The notes under the pieces are model-generated. The model was not told the DNA's origin. It made no database searches and saw only the letters and a list, made by a program, of their open reading frames with translations. A DNA stretch of 64,000 nucleotides from Marinobacter nitratireducens (GTDB lineage: Bacteria > Pseudomonadota > Gammaproteobacteria > Pseudomonadales > Oleiphilaceae). The DNA lies in the NCBI RefSeq assembly GCF_000708045.1, contig NZ_ANIE01000002.1, positions 124,001-188,000 on the forward strand. Direction: 5' to 3'. Shown piece after piece: positions 44,088 to 55,338 of this stretch (the first letter of the stretch is position 1; the number at the start of each line of letters is the position of its first letter). The position numbers and the translations under genes are program-made.

Positions 44088-46729
44088 TGAATATCGTCCA
44101 GCATGGTGCACAGATCTTGCTGTAGTTCGTGACACACGCCCGGGTCGCGAAGGGGTTCTCCGTCCTCATCAGTGATAAAGAAAACGTCTTCGACCCGCTC
44201 GCCAAGCGTGGCGATCTTTGCGTTGGTCAGCCGTACCCGATGTTCAAGCAGCACCTGGCCGATGCGAGCGAGAAGGCCCGGTCGGTCCGGTGTGATGACC
44301 TCCATAACGGTACGCTGGTTTATGGTGTCGTTGGAGAAGGTGACCTCGGTGGGGAACGCAAAGTGTTTTAGCTGCCTGGGTGTGCGGCGGTGAATGATGT
44401 CGGGGTAGTCTTCCGGATCATCCAGCTCTTCCACCAATCTCTTGCAGACGCGTTCTTTGCGGGCAGGGTCTGTTCCGAGAGGCTGCCCTTTCTCATCCAG
44501 CACGACATAGGAGCTGATTGAGTAGGGGCCGGCATTGGAGCTGATTCGGGCGTCGACGATGTTGAGGTTCAGTTGCTCAAGAACCGCGGTGGTTGCAGCA
44601 AAAAGCGCTACCCGATCTTTCATGTAAATAATGATCTGGGAGAAACCATCGGTAGGCCCCCCGCGGGTGTCCCGAATCAGGACCAGTGGGTCCGGGTTGT
44701 CTCCATGACGGATAATTGCGGCTGTCTGCCAGGCAATATCTACCGTTGAATCCTGCAGGAAGTAATCCTCATCCACCGTTGCCCAGACACGATCAATCTG
44801 CTCGTCAGTCATGTTCTGGGCGTGCAGGATTTCCCGCGCCTCTGATTGAGTGGCGGTGACCCACTCTTGCCGGTTAACCGGTGTCTCGGTGCCTCGCCTG
44901 AGTGCGCGTTTGGTCTCTATATAGAGCTGGCGCAAAAGTGATGCTCGCCAGGTGTTCCACAGTTTCGGGTTGGTCGCGCTGATGTCGCACACGGTCAATA
45001 CATAGAGATAATCGAGGTGTGCCTGGCTGGGCATTGCCTGTGCAAACGCATGGATGATGTCCGGATCCGAAATATCTTTGCGCTGAGCCGTCATTGACAT
45101 GAGCAAGTGGTTTTCCACCAGCCAGGAGACCAGTTGGGTATCTCTTTCGCTCAGGTGATGTCTCTCGCAGAAAGCCTCGGCATCAATGGCGCCCAGTTCG
45201 GAATGGTCGCCGCCTCGGCCTTTGGCAACGTCGTGGTAGAGGCCTGCAATAAACAGGGTTTCGAGTTTCGGCAAACGATGCAAGAGCCGGGAAGCCAGTG
45301 GGTACTCTGTGCGGGCCTCGGCGCTGTTCAATCTCACCATGTTGCGGATCACCCGCATGGTATGCGCATCGACGGTGTAGATGTGGAACAGGTCGTGCTG
45401 CATCTGACCGATGATTTTGCCGAACTCCGGCAGGTAGCGACCCAGCACGTTGTATTTCTTCATGGCGGACAGAGTTTGGTCCAGCGCATGGGGCGTGCGT
45501 AGCAGTTCCATAAATAGCGTCGTAACCGCCAGGTCTGATCGGAACGCGTCGTCGATCAGGTGCCGGTGGGCGCGAAGAGAGCGTATGGTTGTTGCTCGGA
45601 TGCCCTTTATTTCGGGGTGGTGTGCCATCAAAACGAAAATTTCCATGATGGCATAGGGTGAATAGGCGAAAACCTGGTTGTTAACCGCCTCTATATAATA
45701 ATTCCGGATCTGGAAGCGTTTGTTGAGTGGCTGGATGTTGTCCTCTGCGCCGGTTTCAAGAATGGCCTCGTCATAGTATTGAAGGATGACATCTGCAAGC
45801 TCCGCCAAAGCCAGCACGGTGCGGTAGTAGGATTGCATCATCAGCTCGACGCCAAGACGCATCCCCTCGTCTCTGTAGCCAAGCATTTGTGCCAGTGCGC
45901 GCTGGTGATCGAACAGAAGACGGTTCTCGTTGCGGTCCGCCAGCAACTGGAGCCCGTAACGCAGCTGCCAGAGGAAGGTTTCTCCCTGGTACAGAATTTG
46001 ATGTTCTTCTTCCGTGAGTATGCTGAAACGCGTGAGATCGGCGATGCTCTGAAGGCCGAAGTGACGTTTGGTGATCCAACCGATGGTCTGAATGTCGCGA
46101 AGGGCGCCCGGTGAGCCTTTGACATTGGGTTCCAGGTTGTATTCGGTATCGCCATACTTTTTGTGCCGTTCCTGCTGTTCCTGGCGCTTGGCGATGAAAT
46201 AGTCGCGGTCTGTGCTGACCTGATCAGAGTAGACCTTCTCGCTCAGCTCCTCGCGAAGTTCGTCGGGTCCGGCAATGGTTCGGGTTTCAAGCAGGTTCGT
46301 GAGAATGGTGACATCCTCTTTGGCTGCTTCCTGACTTTCCTGAATGCTCCGAACGCTATGGCCGATGTCGAGGCGGAGATCCCAGAGCAGCGTGATAAAG
46401 GCGCCGAGGTCCTCCTGCCAGTCTTCCTCGATGCCGCTTCGGGTGAGAATGAGAAGGTCGATATCGGAGTGGGGGTGTAGTTCGCCGCGACCGTAACCGC
46501 CGACGGCGATGAGAGAAATATCGCGAGATGACGCGAACTGGTATCGGTTCCAGATCAGTCGGAGAACCGTATCAACGGTATCGGCTCGGGAGCGCACCAA
46601 CGCGCGCACGTCTGTACCCTGACGAAACGCCTCAGCATCGGCATTGTACCGCTCCCGCAACAGCTCCCGGGCCGCAAGGACCGGAGAGGCGTCCTGGCTG
46701 ATGCGGGATTCCAAGTCGCTGTGATCCAC
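44084..46729 (-). CDS. glnD: bifunctional [protein-PII] uridylyltransferase/removing enzyme
   Basis: 881 residues from GTG 46729, directly next to the map stop codon. The domain order is standard: nucleotidyltransferase with AVGGYGRGELHPHSDIDLLI near 77-96, the PII-linker region, an HD phosphohydrolase with AGLYHDVAKGRGGDHSELG near 500, and two ACT domains at the C-terminus (DRVALFAATTAVLEQLNLNI and TPDRPGLLARIGQVLLEHRV) that sense glutamine. It modifies PII by UMP under low nitrogen and removes it under high nitrogen. Both sets of catalytic residues are present. The link of glnD with map and dap genes is the same as in Pseudomonas. Confidence 0.95.
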   Translation of the reverse strand: MDHSDLESRISQDASPVLAARELLRERYNADAEAFRQGTDVRALVRSRADTVDTVLRLIWNRYQFASSRDISLIAVGGYGRGELHPHSDIDLLILTRSGIEEDWQEDLGAFITLLWDLRLDIGHSVRSIQESQEAAKEDVTILTNLLETRTIAGPDELREELSEKVYSDQVSTDRDYFIAKRQEQQERHKKYGDTEYNLEPNVKGSPGALRDIQTIGWITKRHFGLQSIADLTRFSILTEEEHQILYQGETFLWQLRYGLQLLADRNENRLLFDHQRALAQMLGYRDEGMRLGVELMMQSYYRTVLALAELADVILQYYDEAILETGAEDNIQPLNKRFQIRNYYIEAVNNQVFAYSPYAIMEIFVLMAHHPEIKGIRATTIRSLRAHRHLIDDAFRSDLAVTTLFMELLRTPHALDQTLSAMKKYNVLGRYLPEFGKIIGQMQHDLFHIYTVDAHTMRVIRNMVRLNSAEARTEYPLASRLLHRLPKLETLFIAGLYHDVAKGRGGDHSELGAIDAEAFCERHHLSERDTQLVSWLVENHLLMSMTAQRKDISDPDIIHAFAQAMPSQAHLDYLYVLTVCDISATNPKLWNTWRASLLRQLYIETKRALRRGTETPVNRQEWVTATQSEAREILHAQNMTDEQIDRVWATVDEDYFLQDSTVDIAWQTAAIIRHGDNPDPLVLIRDTRGGPTDGFSQIIIYMKDRVALFAATTAVLEQLNLNIVDARISSNAGPYSISSYVVLDEKGQPLGTDPARKERVCKRLVEELDDPEDYPDIIHRRTPRQLKHFAFPTEVTFSNDTINQRTVMEVITPDRPGLLARIGQVLLEHRVRLTNAKIATLGERVEDVFFITDEDGEPLRDPGVCHELQQDLCTMLDDIQ

Positions 46730-47500
46730 TTAGAACGACTCTTCCGCACGTTTGGTCAGAACTTCGCAACCATCTGCGGTGACGAGCAGAGTGTGTTCCC
46801 ACTGTGCTGACAGCTTGTGATCTTTGGTCACAACGGTCCAACCATCCGGGAGCAGTTTGGTCTGGTACTTGCCCTGATTGATCATAGGCTCAATGGTGAA
46901 GGTCATGCCTTCTTTCAGTTCCATGCCTGTACCAGGTTTGCCGTAATGCATGACTTGCGGCTCCTCATGGAAGACCTTGCCAATGCCGTGACCGCAGTAA
47001 TCCCGAACAACCGAGTAGCGATTTTTCTCCGCGTGCTTCTGTATAACGCTGCCGATATCGCCAAGACGGGTGCCGGGGCGGACCAGTTCAATACCTTTAT
47101 AAAGGCATTCCTGTGTGATCTGAATCAGTCGCTCGGTGCCTGGCTTGGGTTTTCCGACAATCCACATCTTGCTGGTGTCGCCGTGGTACTCATCTTTGAT
47201 GACAGTGACATCGATGTTGATGATGTCGCCGTCTTTCAGAACTTTCTTTTCCGACGGGATGCCGTGGCAGATGACATGGTTCACCGACGTACAGACAGAT
47301 TTGGGGAAGCCTTTGTAATTAAGTGGTGCCGGAATCGCTTTCTGGACGTTAACGATGTAATCGTGGGCGATCCGGTCGATTTCCTCGGTGCTGATGCCGG
47401 GTTTGATGTGTTCGTCCAGCATTTCCAGAACTTCGGCGGCCAGCCGGCCGGCTACGCGCATCTTCTCGATTTCTTCCGGAGTCTTGATCGATACCTGCAT
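46730..47500 (-). CDS. map: methionine aminopeptidase, type I
   Basis: 256 residues; removes the initiator Met from new proteins. The metal ligands are seen in INIDVTVIKDEYHGDTSKMWIVG, RDYCGHGIGKVFHEEPQVMHYG and FTIEPMINQG, with SAQWEHTLLVT at the end. It heads the minus-strand map-glnD-dapC-yffB-dapD-dapE unit and is divergent from rpsB, the same border as in E. coli and Pseudomonas. Confidence 0.96.
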   Translation of the reverse strand: MQVSIKTPEEIEKMRVAGRLAAEVLEMLDEHIKPGISTEEIDRIAHDYIVNVQKAIPAPLNYKGFPKSVCTSVNHVICHGIPSEKKVLKDGDIINIDVTVIKDEYHGDTSKMWIVGKPKPGTERLIQITQECLYKGIELVRPGTRLGDIGSVIQKHAEKNRYSVVRDYCGHGIGKVFHEEPQVMHYGKPGTGMELKEGMTFTIEPMINQGKYQTKLLPDGWTVVTKDHKLSAQWEHTLLVTADGCEVLTKRAEESF

Positions 47501-47751
47501 TGGGCTTCCCGTTGATTTGTATCAAACCCGCATTTTAAGGGGCCGAGTGCTGCGGTACAAGGAAGCTTGTTGTTAAAAGTAATGGCTTTGCGGTGCTCGT
47601 TTATGGTATAAACGCGCCCGCTGGAAACGAATCCGGCAAATTCACACACGTGTCGACACGTTGTCCCAGGGTGCCATCCCCATAATTGAATGAGGCTGGT
47701 TGGGGCAATCGGACGCGTGGAGGACTAACCCGAAGCTAAAAGGTAAATATC
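47501..47751 (+). promoter_or_regulatory. map-rpsB divergent spacer with probable rpsB leader
   Basis: A 251-base gap. TGGTATAAA at 47604-47612 is an extended -10 element, followed by a GC-rich start region, and is a fair candidate for the rpsB promoter. A perfect palindrome ACGTGTCGACACGT lies at 47648-47661. The stretch GGTGCCATCCCC to GGTTGGGGCA (47670-47707) can pair with itself and resembles the structured leaders by which protein S2 represses its own operon in gammaproteobacteria. The last is family knowledge, not shown here. Confidence 0.5.
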
Positions 47752-48504
47752 ATGGCTCAGGTAAATATGCGTGACCTGCTGAAGGCAGGTGCTCACTTCG
47801 GTCACCAGACCCGTTACTGGAACCCGAAAATGTCGAAGTTCATCTTCGGCGCCCGTAACAAGATTCATATCATCAACCTGGAGCAGACTGTTCCAGCGAT
47901 GAATGATGCCCTGCAGTTCATTCAGCAACTGGCAGAGAGCAAGAACAAGATCCTGTTCGTTGGTACCAAGCGTGCTGCGGCCAAGATCGTTAAAGAAGAA
48001 GCGGAGCGCGCTGGTCAGCCGTTCGTTAACCACCGCTGGTTGGGTGGTATGCTGACCAACTACAAGACCATCCGTCAGTCCATCCGTCGCTACCGTGATC
48101 TGGAAGCCCAGAGCAAAGACGGCACCTTCGACAAGCTGACCAAGAAAGAAGCTCTTGAGCGCACCCGCGAGATGGACAAGCTTGAGCGCTCCATCGGTGG
48201 TATCAAGGACATGGGCGGCCTGCCGGACGCTCTGTTTGTAATCGACGTAGACCACGAGCGTATCGCTATTAAAGAAGCGAACAAGCTGGGTATTCCTGTT
48301 ATCGGTGTTGTTGATACCAACAGTGATCCGGACGGTGTTGACTACGTTATCCCGGGTAACGATGACGCGATTCGCGCCATTCAGATTTACGTGAAAGCGG
48401 TTGCTGACACCTGTCTGGAAGCGTCTCAGGCTGCTGGCGCAGGCACTGACGAGTTTGTTGAAGTTAGCGAAGATGCGGAAGGCGCTGCTCCTGCCGCTGA
48501 GTGA
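47752..48504 (+). CDS. rpsB: 30S ribosomal protein S2
   Basis: 250 residues with the S2 signatures [22 protein letters not shown] and [28 protein letters not shown]. The C-terminal tail is acidic and Ala/Glu-rich, as usual in this group. It is the first gene of a 15-gene plus-strand run. Codon use is strongly biased to preferred codons, as expected of a highly expressed gene. Confidence 0.98.
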   Translation: MAQVNMRDLLKAGAHFGHQTRYWNPKMSKFIFGARNKIHIINLEQTVPAMNDALQFIQQLAESKNKILFVGTKRAAAKIVKEEAERAGQPFVNHRWLGGMLTNYKTIRQSIRRYRDLEAQSKDGTFDKLTKKEALERTREMDKLERSIGGIKDMGGLPDALFVIDVDHERIAIKEANKLGIPVIGVVDTNSDPDGVDYVIPGNDDAIRAIQIYVKAVADTCLEASQAAGAGTDEFVEVSEDAEGAAPAAE

Positions 48505-48540
48505 CGCGTTAGCTTCACGTTAGATATGTAAGGTTTGCCT

Positions 48541-48566
48541 GGAGGCGTGTCTCCGGGCACGCCTCC
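48541..48566 (+). other. stable hairpin between rpsB and tsf
   Basis: A perfect 9-bp stem GGAGGCGTG / CACGCCTCC with an 8-base loop, without T-run. In E. coli the rpsB-tsf gap also carries a structure that lets part of the transcripts end or be processed; the same role is possible here. Confidence 0.6.
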
Positions 48567-48599
48567 CACCGAATTCGGAACCGTTTAAGAGGATTGAAC

Positions 48600-49469
48600 A
48601 TGGCTGCAATTACCGCTGCAATGGTCAAAGAGCTGCGTGAGCGCACTGGTCTTGGCATGATGGAGTGCAAGAAGGCACTCGTTGAGGCTGATGGCAGTGT
48701 CGACGCTGCAATTGAGGAGCTCCGTAAGTCTTCTGGTCTGAAGGCTGCCAAGAAAGCCGGTCGTACCGCTGCTGAAGGCGTATCTCTGATCAAGGTATCT
48801 GACGACAACACTGTCGCTTACATCCTGGAAGTGAACTCCGAGACTGACTTCGTTGCTCGTGACGACAACTTCATGGCGTTCGCTCAGGACGTTCTGGATG
48901 TGGCCTTCGATAAGGGTGAGACCGACGTAGCCAAGCTGATGGAAGGCGATCTGGAGTCCAAGCGTGAAGCGCTGGTTCAGAAGATCGGCGAGAACATCAC
49001 TGTTCGTCGCGTCGTTAAAGTTGAAGGCGCTGTTGTTGACGGCTATGTGCACAGCAACAACAAGATTGCCTGTGTCGTTGCCCTGACCGCTGGTAATGCT
49101 GAAGTGGCTCGTGATGTTGCGATGCACGCAGCAGCTGTTAACCCGCGCGTTGGTAAGCCGGAAGACATGCCGGAAGAAGAGCTGGAAAAAGAGAAGGAAA
49201 TCATCAAGGCTCAGCCGGACATGGAAGGCAAGCCTGCAGAAATCGTCGAGAAGATGATGGGCGGCCGCATCAAGAAGTTCCTCAAGGAAAACAGCCTTGT
49301 TGAGCAGCCGTTCGTCAAGAACCCGGACCAGACTGTTGGCGAGCTGATCAAGTCCGTTGGCGGTGAGCTGTCTGGCTTCGTTCGCCTGGAAGTGGGCGAG
49401 GGCATTGAAAAAGAAGAAGTGGATTTTGCCGCTGAGGTGGCTGCTGCCGCTGGTACAGGCAAGGCCTGA
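48600..49469 (+). CDS. tsf: translation elongation factor Ts
   Basis: 289 residues starting at ATG 48600, with AGAGGA upstream. The N-terminal UBA-like part ([20 protein letters not shown]) and [14 protein letters not shown] are the family signatures. It exchanges GDP for GTP on EF-Tu. It follows rpsB by 95 bases holding a hairpin. Confidence 0.98.
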   Translation: MAAITAAMVKELRERTGLGMMECKKALVEADGSVDAAIEELRKSSGLKAAKKAGRTAAEGVSLIKVSDDNTVAYILEVNSETDFVARDDNFMAFAQDVLDVAFDKGETDVAKLMEGDLESKREALVQKIGENITVRRVVKVEGAVVDGYVHSNNKIACVVALTAGNAEVARDVAMHAAAVNPRVGKPEDMPEEELEKEKEIIKAQPDMEGKPAEIVEKMMGGRIKKFLKENSLVEQPFVKNPDQTVGELIKSVGGELSGFVRLEVGEGIEKEEVDFAAEVAAAAGTGKA

Positions 49470-49553
49470 TCCCTTTCTTCCGGTGCTGTTCGGCAAGCCG
49501 ACGGCACCACCTGAGTCTGCCACGTCAATCGGGTTCTCCCGGTTTTCGTGGCG

Positions 49554-49603
49554 GGCTTGTATCTGAGATACCCCTTTTTCAAGGAGTATGTCAGATACAA
49601 GCC
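49554..49603. repeat. 50-base near-perfect hairpin between tsf and pyrH
   Basis: GGCTTGTATCTGA at 49554-49566 pairs fully with TCAGATACAAGCC at 49591-49603. Inside, ATAC/GTAT and CCTT/AAGG also pair, with two single mismatches and a TTTC loop. No T-run follows. Confidence 0.8.
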
Positions 49604-49652
49604 TGCAGCGGGCTTTGAACGCCGGATATCAACAGACGAAAAGGGGATCAGC

Positions 49653-50387
49653 ATGCCGACACCGACATCTTCGAAAAACCAGCCCAGATACAAGCGTGTT
49701 CTGCTGAAGCTTAGTGGCGAAGCCCTGATGGGGGAGCACGATTTCGGTATTGATCCCAAAGTTCTTGACCGCATGGCTCTGGAAATTGGTGCCCTTGTCG
49801 GCATCGGAGTTCAGGTCGGGCTGGTGATTGGCGGCGGTAACCTTTTTCGTGGCGCGGCCCTGAGCGAAGCCGGCCTGGATCGTGTCACCGGTGACCATAT
49901 GGGTATGCTGGCCACGGTGATGAATGGCCTGGCCATGCGCGACGCGTTGGAACGTTCAAACATTCGCACCCGCGTTATGTCTGCGATTCCAATGAGTGGT
50001 ATTGTCGAGCACTACGATCGCCGCCGCGCTGTTCGGGACCTGAAAGAAGGGGATGTGGTTATCTTCAGTGCAGGTACCGGGAATCCGTTCTTTACCACCG
50101 ATTCAGCCGCCTGCCTGCGTGGCATTGAGATTGAGGCCGATGCCGTTCTAAAAGCCACGAAGGTTGATGGGGTATACTCTGCAGATCCCAACCTTGATCC
50201 CTCCGCAGAAAAGTATGATCACCTGACCTATGATGAGGTTCTCGACAAGAAGTTGGGCGTTATGGACCTCACGGCCATCTGCCTGGCTCGTGATCATGGG
50301 ATGCCGCTCAGGGTATTCGATATGAACAATCCGGGTGTACTGACCCGTATCGTGACCGGTGAAAGAGACGGCACGCTGATTGAATAA
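49653..50387 (+). CDS. pyrH: UMP kinase
   Basis: 244 residues from ATG 49653, the start that gives the usual N-terminus before [16 protein letters not shown]; the frame is open upstream but carries the hairpin. Typical motifs are [30 protein letters not shown] and [20 protein letters not shown]. It makes UDP from UMP for RNA, sugar nucleotides and cell wall synthesis, and is regulated by GTP and UTP in this family. Confidence 0.97.
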   Translation: MPTPTSSKNQPRYKRVLLKLSGEALMGEHDFGIDPKVLDRMALEIGALVGIGVQVGLVIGGGNLFRGAALSEAGLDRVTGDHMGMLATVMNGLAMRDALERSNIRTRVMSAIPMSGIVEHYDRRRAVRDLKEGDVVIFSAGTGNPFFTTDSAACLRGIEIEADAVLKATKVDGVYSADPNLDPSAEKYDHLTYDEVLDKKLGVMDLTAICLARDHGMPLRVFDMNNPGVLTRIVTGERDGTLIE

Positions 50388-50449
50388 TGGTTGCCGGCCC
50401 TCAGGTCGGATATGAGACAGAACCAGACGAACGAATTGAGGAAGCTGAC

Positions 50450-51007
50450 GTGATTGAAGATATCAAGGCAGAAGCCGAGAAGAAGATGAAAAAGAGCCTG
50501 GAAGCTCTGGGCTCAGCATTCAACAAGATCCGCACCGGGCGCGCTCATCCGTCCATTCTGGATAGTGTAATGGTCAATTACTACGGTCAGGATACGCCTC
50601 TCAAGCAGGTTGCCAGCGTGACCGTGGAAGATAATCGTACGCTTGCGGTTTCACCCTGGGAGAAGAACCTGGTCCCTACCATCGAGAAGGCGATCATGAC
50701 GTCTGACCTGGGGCTCAACCCGGCAACGAATGGCGACGTGATTCGCGTACCCATGCCGATGCTGACTGAGGAAACTCGCCGGGAGCTGGTCAAGCAGGCG
50801 AAGGCGGATGCGGAGCATGGACGTGTTTCAATTCGGAACGCCCGCCGTGATGCCAACAGCATGATCAAAGAGCTGCTGAAGGAAAAGGAAATCACCGAAG
50901 ACGACGAGCGCAAAGGCGAAGATGCCATCCAGAAGCTGACGGACCGCTATGTTGCTGAAGTTGAGTCAATGCTGAAGACCAAGGAAGAGGATCTGATGGC
51001 GGTCTGA
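50450..51007 (+). CDS. frr: ribosome recycling factor
   Basis: 185 residues, exactly the usual length, from GTG 50450 with GAGGAAG upstream. The frame is open back to the pyrH stop but the extra residues are not part of RRF. Family signatures are [21 protein letters not shown] and [17 protein letters not shown]. With EF-G it splits ribosomes after termination. Confidence 0.97.
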   Translation: MIEDIKAEAEKKMKKSLEALGSAFNKIRTGRAHPSILDSVMVNYYGQDTPLKQVASVTVEDNRTLAVSPWEKNLVPTIEKAIMTSDLGLNPATNGDVIRVPMPMLTEETRRELVKQAKADAEHGRVSIRNARRDANSMIKELLKEKEITEDDERKGEDAIQKLTDRYVAEVESMLKTKEEDLMAV

Positions 51008-51077
51008 TCGCCAGGGTTATCTTGCCAGTGAGAGTAATGGCCGGTCCTCAAGAGATGCCGGCCTAGCAGAGGGTTTC

Positions 51078-51848
51078 ATGACGGGAACTGTATCCGCAGA
51101 AATTCCGGTGGCCGCCGAGACTCGGCCCCGGCATGTGGCAATCATCATGGATGGTAACAACCGGTGGGCCAAGGCTCACCGGCTCAAGGGAGTGGCTGGC
51201 CACAAGGCTGGTGTGGGGGCAGTTCGGGCAGTGGTGGAAACCTGTGCTCGGGAAGGCGTTGAGGTTCTCACCTTGTTCGCGTTTTCCAGTGAAAACTGGC
51301 GTCGTCCGGAAGACGAAGTTTCAGCTTTGATGCGGCTGTTCCTGTTTGCGCTAGAGCGGGAAGTGCGCAAGCTCCACCGAAATGATATTCGCCTCAGGAT
51401 CATCGGAGATCGTTCTGCTTTCAGTCCTGCGCTCCAGGAGCACATGGAGAAAGCTGAAGCGCTAACGCGTAACAACACCCGCATGACTCTGGTGATCGCT
51501 GCCAACTATGGCGGGCATTGGGACATTACTCAGGCGACCCGAAGAGTGGCGGAGCAGGTTCGGGCCGGAGAACTGGAGCCGTCCGACATCACGGATGATC
51601 TGATCCAGTCAAATCTGAGCATCGGTGATCTGCCAATGCCGGACCTGATGATCAGGACGGCAGGCGAGCAGCGCATAAGTAATTTTATGCTTTGGCATCT
51701 GGCCTACACGGAGTTTTACTTCTCTCCGGTTTTCTGGCCGGATTTCAAGGAAGAGGAAATGTGCAAGGCGTTGCAGGCCTATTCCGGGCGTCAGCGTCGC
51801 TTTGGTCAGACAGACGATCAGATCGCTGCCAAAGTGTCACAACAATAA
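51078..51848 (+). CDS. uppS: undecaprenyl diphosphate synthase
   Basis: 256 residues of the cis-prenyltransferase family: HVAIIMDGNNRWAKAHRLKG with the catalytic Asp, GVEVLTLFAFSSENWRRP, and DLMIRTAGEQRISNFMLWHLAYTE. It adds isoprene units to farnesyl diphosphate to form the C55 carrier lipid of cell-wall synthesis. It lies 70 bases after frr. Confidence 0.97.
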   Translation: MTGTVSAEIPVAAETRPRHVAIIMDGNNRWAKAHRLKGVAGHKAGVGAVRAVVETCAREGVEVLTLFAFSSENWRRPEDEVSALMRLFLFALEREVRKLHRNDIRLRIIGDRSAFSPALQEHMEKAEALTRNNTRMTLVIAANYGGHWDITQATRRVAEQVRAGELEPSDITDDLIQSNLSIGDLPMPDLMIRTAGEQRISNFMLWHLAYTEFYFSPVFWPDFKEEEMCKALQAYSGRQRRFGQTDDQIAAKVSQQ

Positions 51849-51869
51849 CGAATTAAAGCGATTATCACC

Positions 51870-52709
51870 GTGCTAAAAACCCGAATTATTACCGCATTGA
51901 TCCTGGCCCCCATTGCCATAGGCGGTATCTTTTTTCTTCCCCCTCTAGGCTTTGCTCTGTTTACTGGCGCAATTATTTCCATCGGTGCCTGGGAGTGGGC
52001 AAATATGTCCGGCATTACCGGGCAGGCGGGTCGGTTGGCCTTTGCAGGACTGACCGCAGCCGTACTCTATGGCCTGCTCAATGTGCCGGCTGTTGGGGTG
52101 TTGTGGCTGGCGCTTGCCTGGTGGTTCTTCTGTTTCTTGATGGTGCGCAGCTACCCCAAAGGCAGTGATTTCTGGGGCAGTGTGCCTGTCAGAGCCGTTA
52201 TGGGGCTCCTGGTGCTGGTTCCTGCCTGGGTGGGGCTGAATCACCTGCGAACCGGGAGTGTCAGCTTCGGTGACCTCGACAGCAACTTGTTGCTGATTCT
52301 TTACGTGTTTTGCGTGGTTTGGGTGGCAGACATTGGTGCCTACTTTGCCGGACGAGCGTTTGGAAAAGCCAAGCTTGCGCCACGGGTGAGTCCCGGTAAA
52401 TCCTGGGCCGGAGTCTGGGGTGGTCTTGTCGCTGTGAGTGTTTTCGCCGGTATTGCCAGCGTTCTGGCCTCTGCCAGTGCTTCCGAAGCGTTGTTCCTGA
52501 TCGTCGCAACGCTTGTCACCGGATTGGTGTCGGTGCTGGGTGATCTGCTGGAATCCATGCTCAAGCGATTCCGCGGTATCAAGGACAGCAGTCAGTTGTT
52601 GCCTGGTCACGGCGGAATCATGGACAGAATTGATAGCCTGACAGCCGCTATTCCGGTCTTTGCCCTTGTTATTACTCAGCTCGGCTGGCTGTCAGGCGGG
52701 CAGTGGTAA
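51870..52709 (+). CDS. cdsA: phosphatidate cytidylyltransferase
   Basis: 279 residues with about seven membrane helices, starting at GTG 51870 with a weak ribosome site. The family signature is in the C-terminal part: [20 protein letters not shown] and DRIDSL. It makes CDP-diacylglycerol from phosphatidate and CTP for all phospholipids. Gene order uppS-cdsA-dxr is the Pseudomonas type, different from E. coli, where dxr comes first. Confidence 0.96.
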   Translation: MLKTRIITALILAPIAIGGIFFLPPLGFALFTGAIISIGAWEWANMSGITGQAGRLAFAGLTAAVLYGLLNVPAVGVLWLALAWWFFCFLMVRSYPKGSDFWGSVPVRAVMGLLVLVPAWVGLNHLRTGSVSFGDLDSNLLLILYVFCVVWVADIGAYFAGRAFGKAKLAPRVSPGKSWAGVWGGLVAVSVFAGIASVLASASASEALFLIVATLVTGLVSVLGDLLESMLKRFRGIKDSSQLLPGHGGIMDRIDSLTAAIPVFALVITQLGWLSGGQW

Positions 52710-52711
52710 CC

Positions 52712-53896
<1,185 letters not shown>

Positions 53897-53944
53897 AGCT
53901 GCTGGCAGGCTCTGAGCCGACAGTCAGTCACGAACGGGAACGCT

Positions 53945-55294
53945 ATGCAGATTATTGAGACCATACTTGCGCTTGTTTTGACCCTGGGCATCCTGGTGAC
54001 CTTGCATGAATATGGCCACTTCTGGGTGGCCCGTCGTTGCGGGGTCAAGGTTTTGCGCTTTTCTGTTGGTTTTGGCAAGCCCCTGTTTTCGTGGTATGAC
54101 CGCCATGGTACCGAGTTTGCTGTTGCCGCCATTCCGCTGGGTGGCTACGTCAAGATGCTGGATGAAAGGGAAGGCCCGGTTCCCGAAGAGTTAAAGGATC
54201 AAGCCTTCACATCCAAGCCGCCGTCCCGGCGGATCGCGATTGCCGCAGCGGGCCCTGTTGCCAACTTTCTGTTTGCCATTGCAGCCTACTGGCTACTGAG
54301 TGTGGTCGGTGTTTCATTTGTTGCGCCTGTTGTTGGCGAGGTTGCGCCGGGTTCAGTGGCCGAGCGTGTGGGACTGGACAATGGCATGGAAATTCACGCA
54401 GTTGACGGCCATCGCGTCAGCTCCTGGCGTGACGTCAACATGCGGCTTCTGGAGCGCGCCGGGGAACATGGTCGCATATCGTTCGACATTTCCGAGCAGG
54501 ATGTAACCGGTAAGTTATCCGGAGAGCTGGGTGGCTGGATGCTCAGCGATGATACCCCCGATCCTTTGGCGGAATTCGGCATTACTCCGTGGAGGCCTGA
54601 CATTCCCGCCGTTCTGGGGCAGATCAGCGAAGGCGGGCGCGCTGAGGCCGCCGGACTACTATCGGGTGATAAAATTCTCGCCGTAGAGGGAAAGCCGGTC
54701 GCAGACTGGTTCGAGCTCGTGGATCACGTGCGAGACTCTCCGGAGCAGGTCCTGAACCTTACGATTGCCAGAGGTGGTGCTGAGCAGGGTGTGTCTGTAA
54801 CCCCAGAGTCCCGGACTCTGGAATCGGGGGAAGTCATCGGATTTGTAGGTGCTGGCGTTCAGCCGGTGTCCTGGCCCGAGGAGCTGCGTCGGGAGATTCA
54901 GTACGGTCCCGTTGCGGCAATCCCCAGAGCGATTGAAGAAACCTGGGCAGACACCCGCTTGACATTGGTTGCCATCAAGAAGATGGTGACGGGGCTTTTG
55001 TCTCCGACCAACCTGAGTGGTCCCATAACCATAGCCAAGGTTGCGGAAGCCAGCGTCAGTTCGGGATTCGAGGATTTTATCCGCTTTCTGGCCTATCTGA
55101 GCGTCAGCCTCGGGGTTCTTAACCTCTTGCCGGTACCCGTTCTCGATGGCGGTCATATCGTTTATTACACCATCGAGGCTATCCGTCGGAAGCCGCTTTC
55201 CGAAGCGGCGCAGGCTCTGGGATTACGAATCGGTATGGCATTGATCCTTACATTAATGGTGTTTGCTCTTTACAACGACCTGATGCGGTTGTGA
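53945..55294 (+). CDS. rseP: RIP metalloprotease RseP
   Basis: 449 residues, a site-2 protease of the inner membrane. The zinc motif HEYGH is at residues 21-25, the second metal site LNLLPVPVLDGGHI is near 400, and two PDZ domains (about 110-190 and 205-290, GLLSGDKILAVEGKPV) lie between. It cleaves the anti-sigma factor RseA after DegS and also clears signal peptides. It directly precedes bamA, whose folding state feeds the sigma-E response. Confidence 0.96.
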   Translation: MQIIETILALVLTLGILVTLHEYGHFWVARRCGVKVLRFSVGFGKPLFSWYDRHGTEFAVAAIPLGGYVKMLDEREGPVPEELKDQAFTSKPPSRRIAIAAAGPVANFLFAIAAYWLLSVVGVSFVAPVVGEVAPGSVAERVGLDNGMEIHAVDGHRVSSWRDVNMRLLERAGEHGRISFDISEQDVTGKLSGELGGWMLSDDTPDPLAEFGITPWRPDIPAVLGQISEGGRAEAAGLLSGDKILAVEGKPVADWFELVDHVRDSPEQVLNLTIARGGAEQGVSVTPESRTLESGEVIGFVGAGVQPVSWPEELRREIQYGPVAAIPRAIEETWADTRLTLVAIKKMVTGLLSPTNLSGPITIAKVAEASVSSGFEDFIRFLAYLSVSLGVLNLLPVPVLDGGHIVYYTIEAIRRKPLSEAAQALGLRIGMALILTLMVFALYNDLMRL

Positions 55295-55338
55295 GAATTG
55301 CGGGCTCCTTACGCGCATTAACCAGGCGAAATATTTGA

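Noticed and set aside
47588..47612. Canonical -35/-10 promoter TTGCGG and TATAAA for rpsB
   Set aside because: The spacing is only 13 bases. I keep the extended -10 element but not this -35.
48585..49523. 312-codon antisense frame over tsf
   Set aside because: Exact shadow of the highly biased tsf codons; no ribosome site and no recognisable domain.
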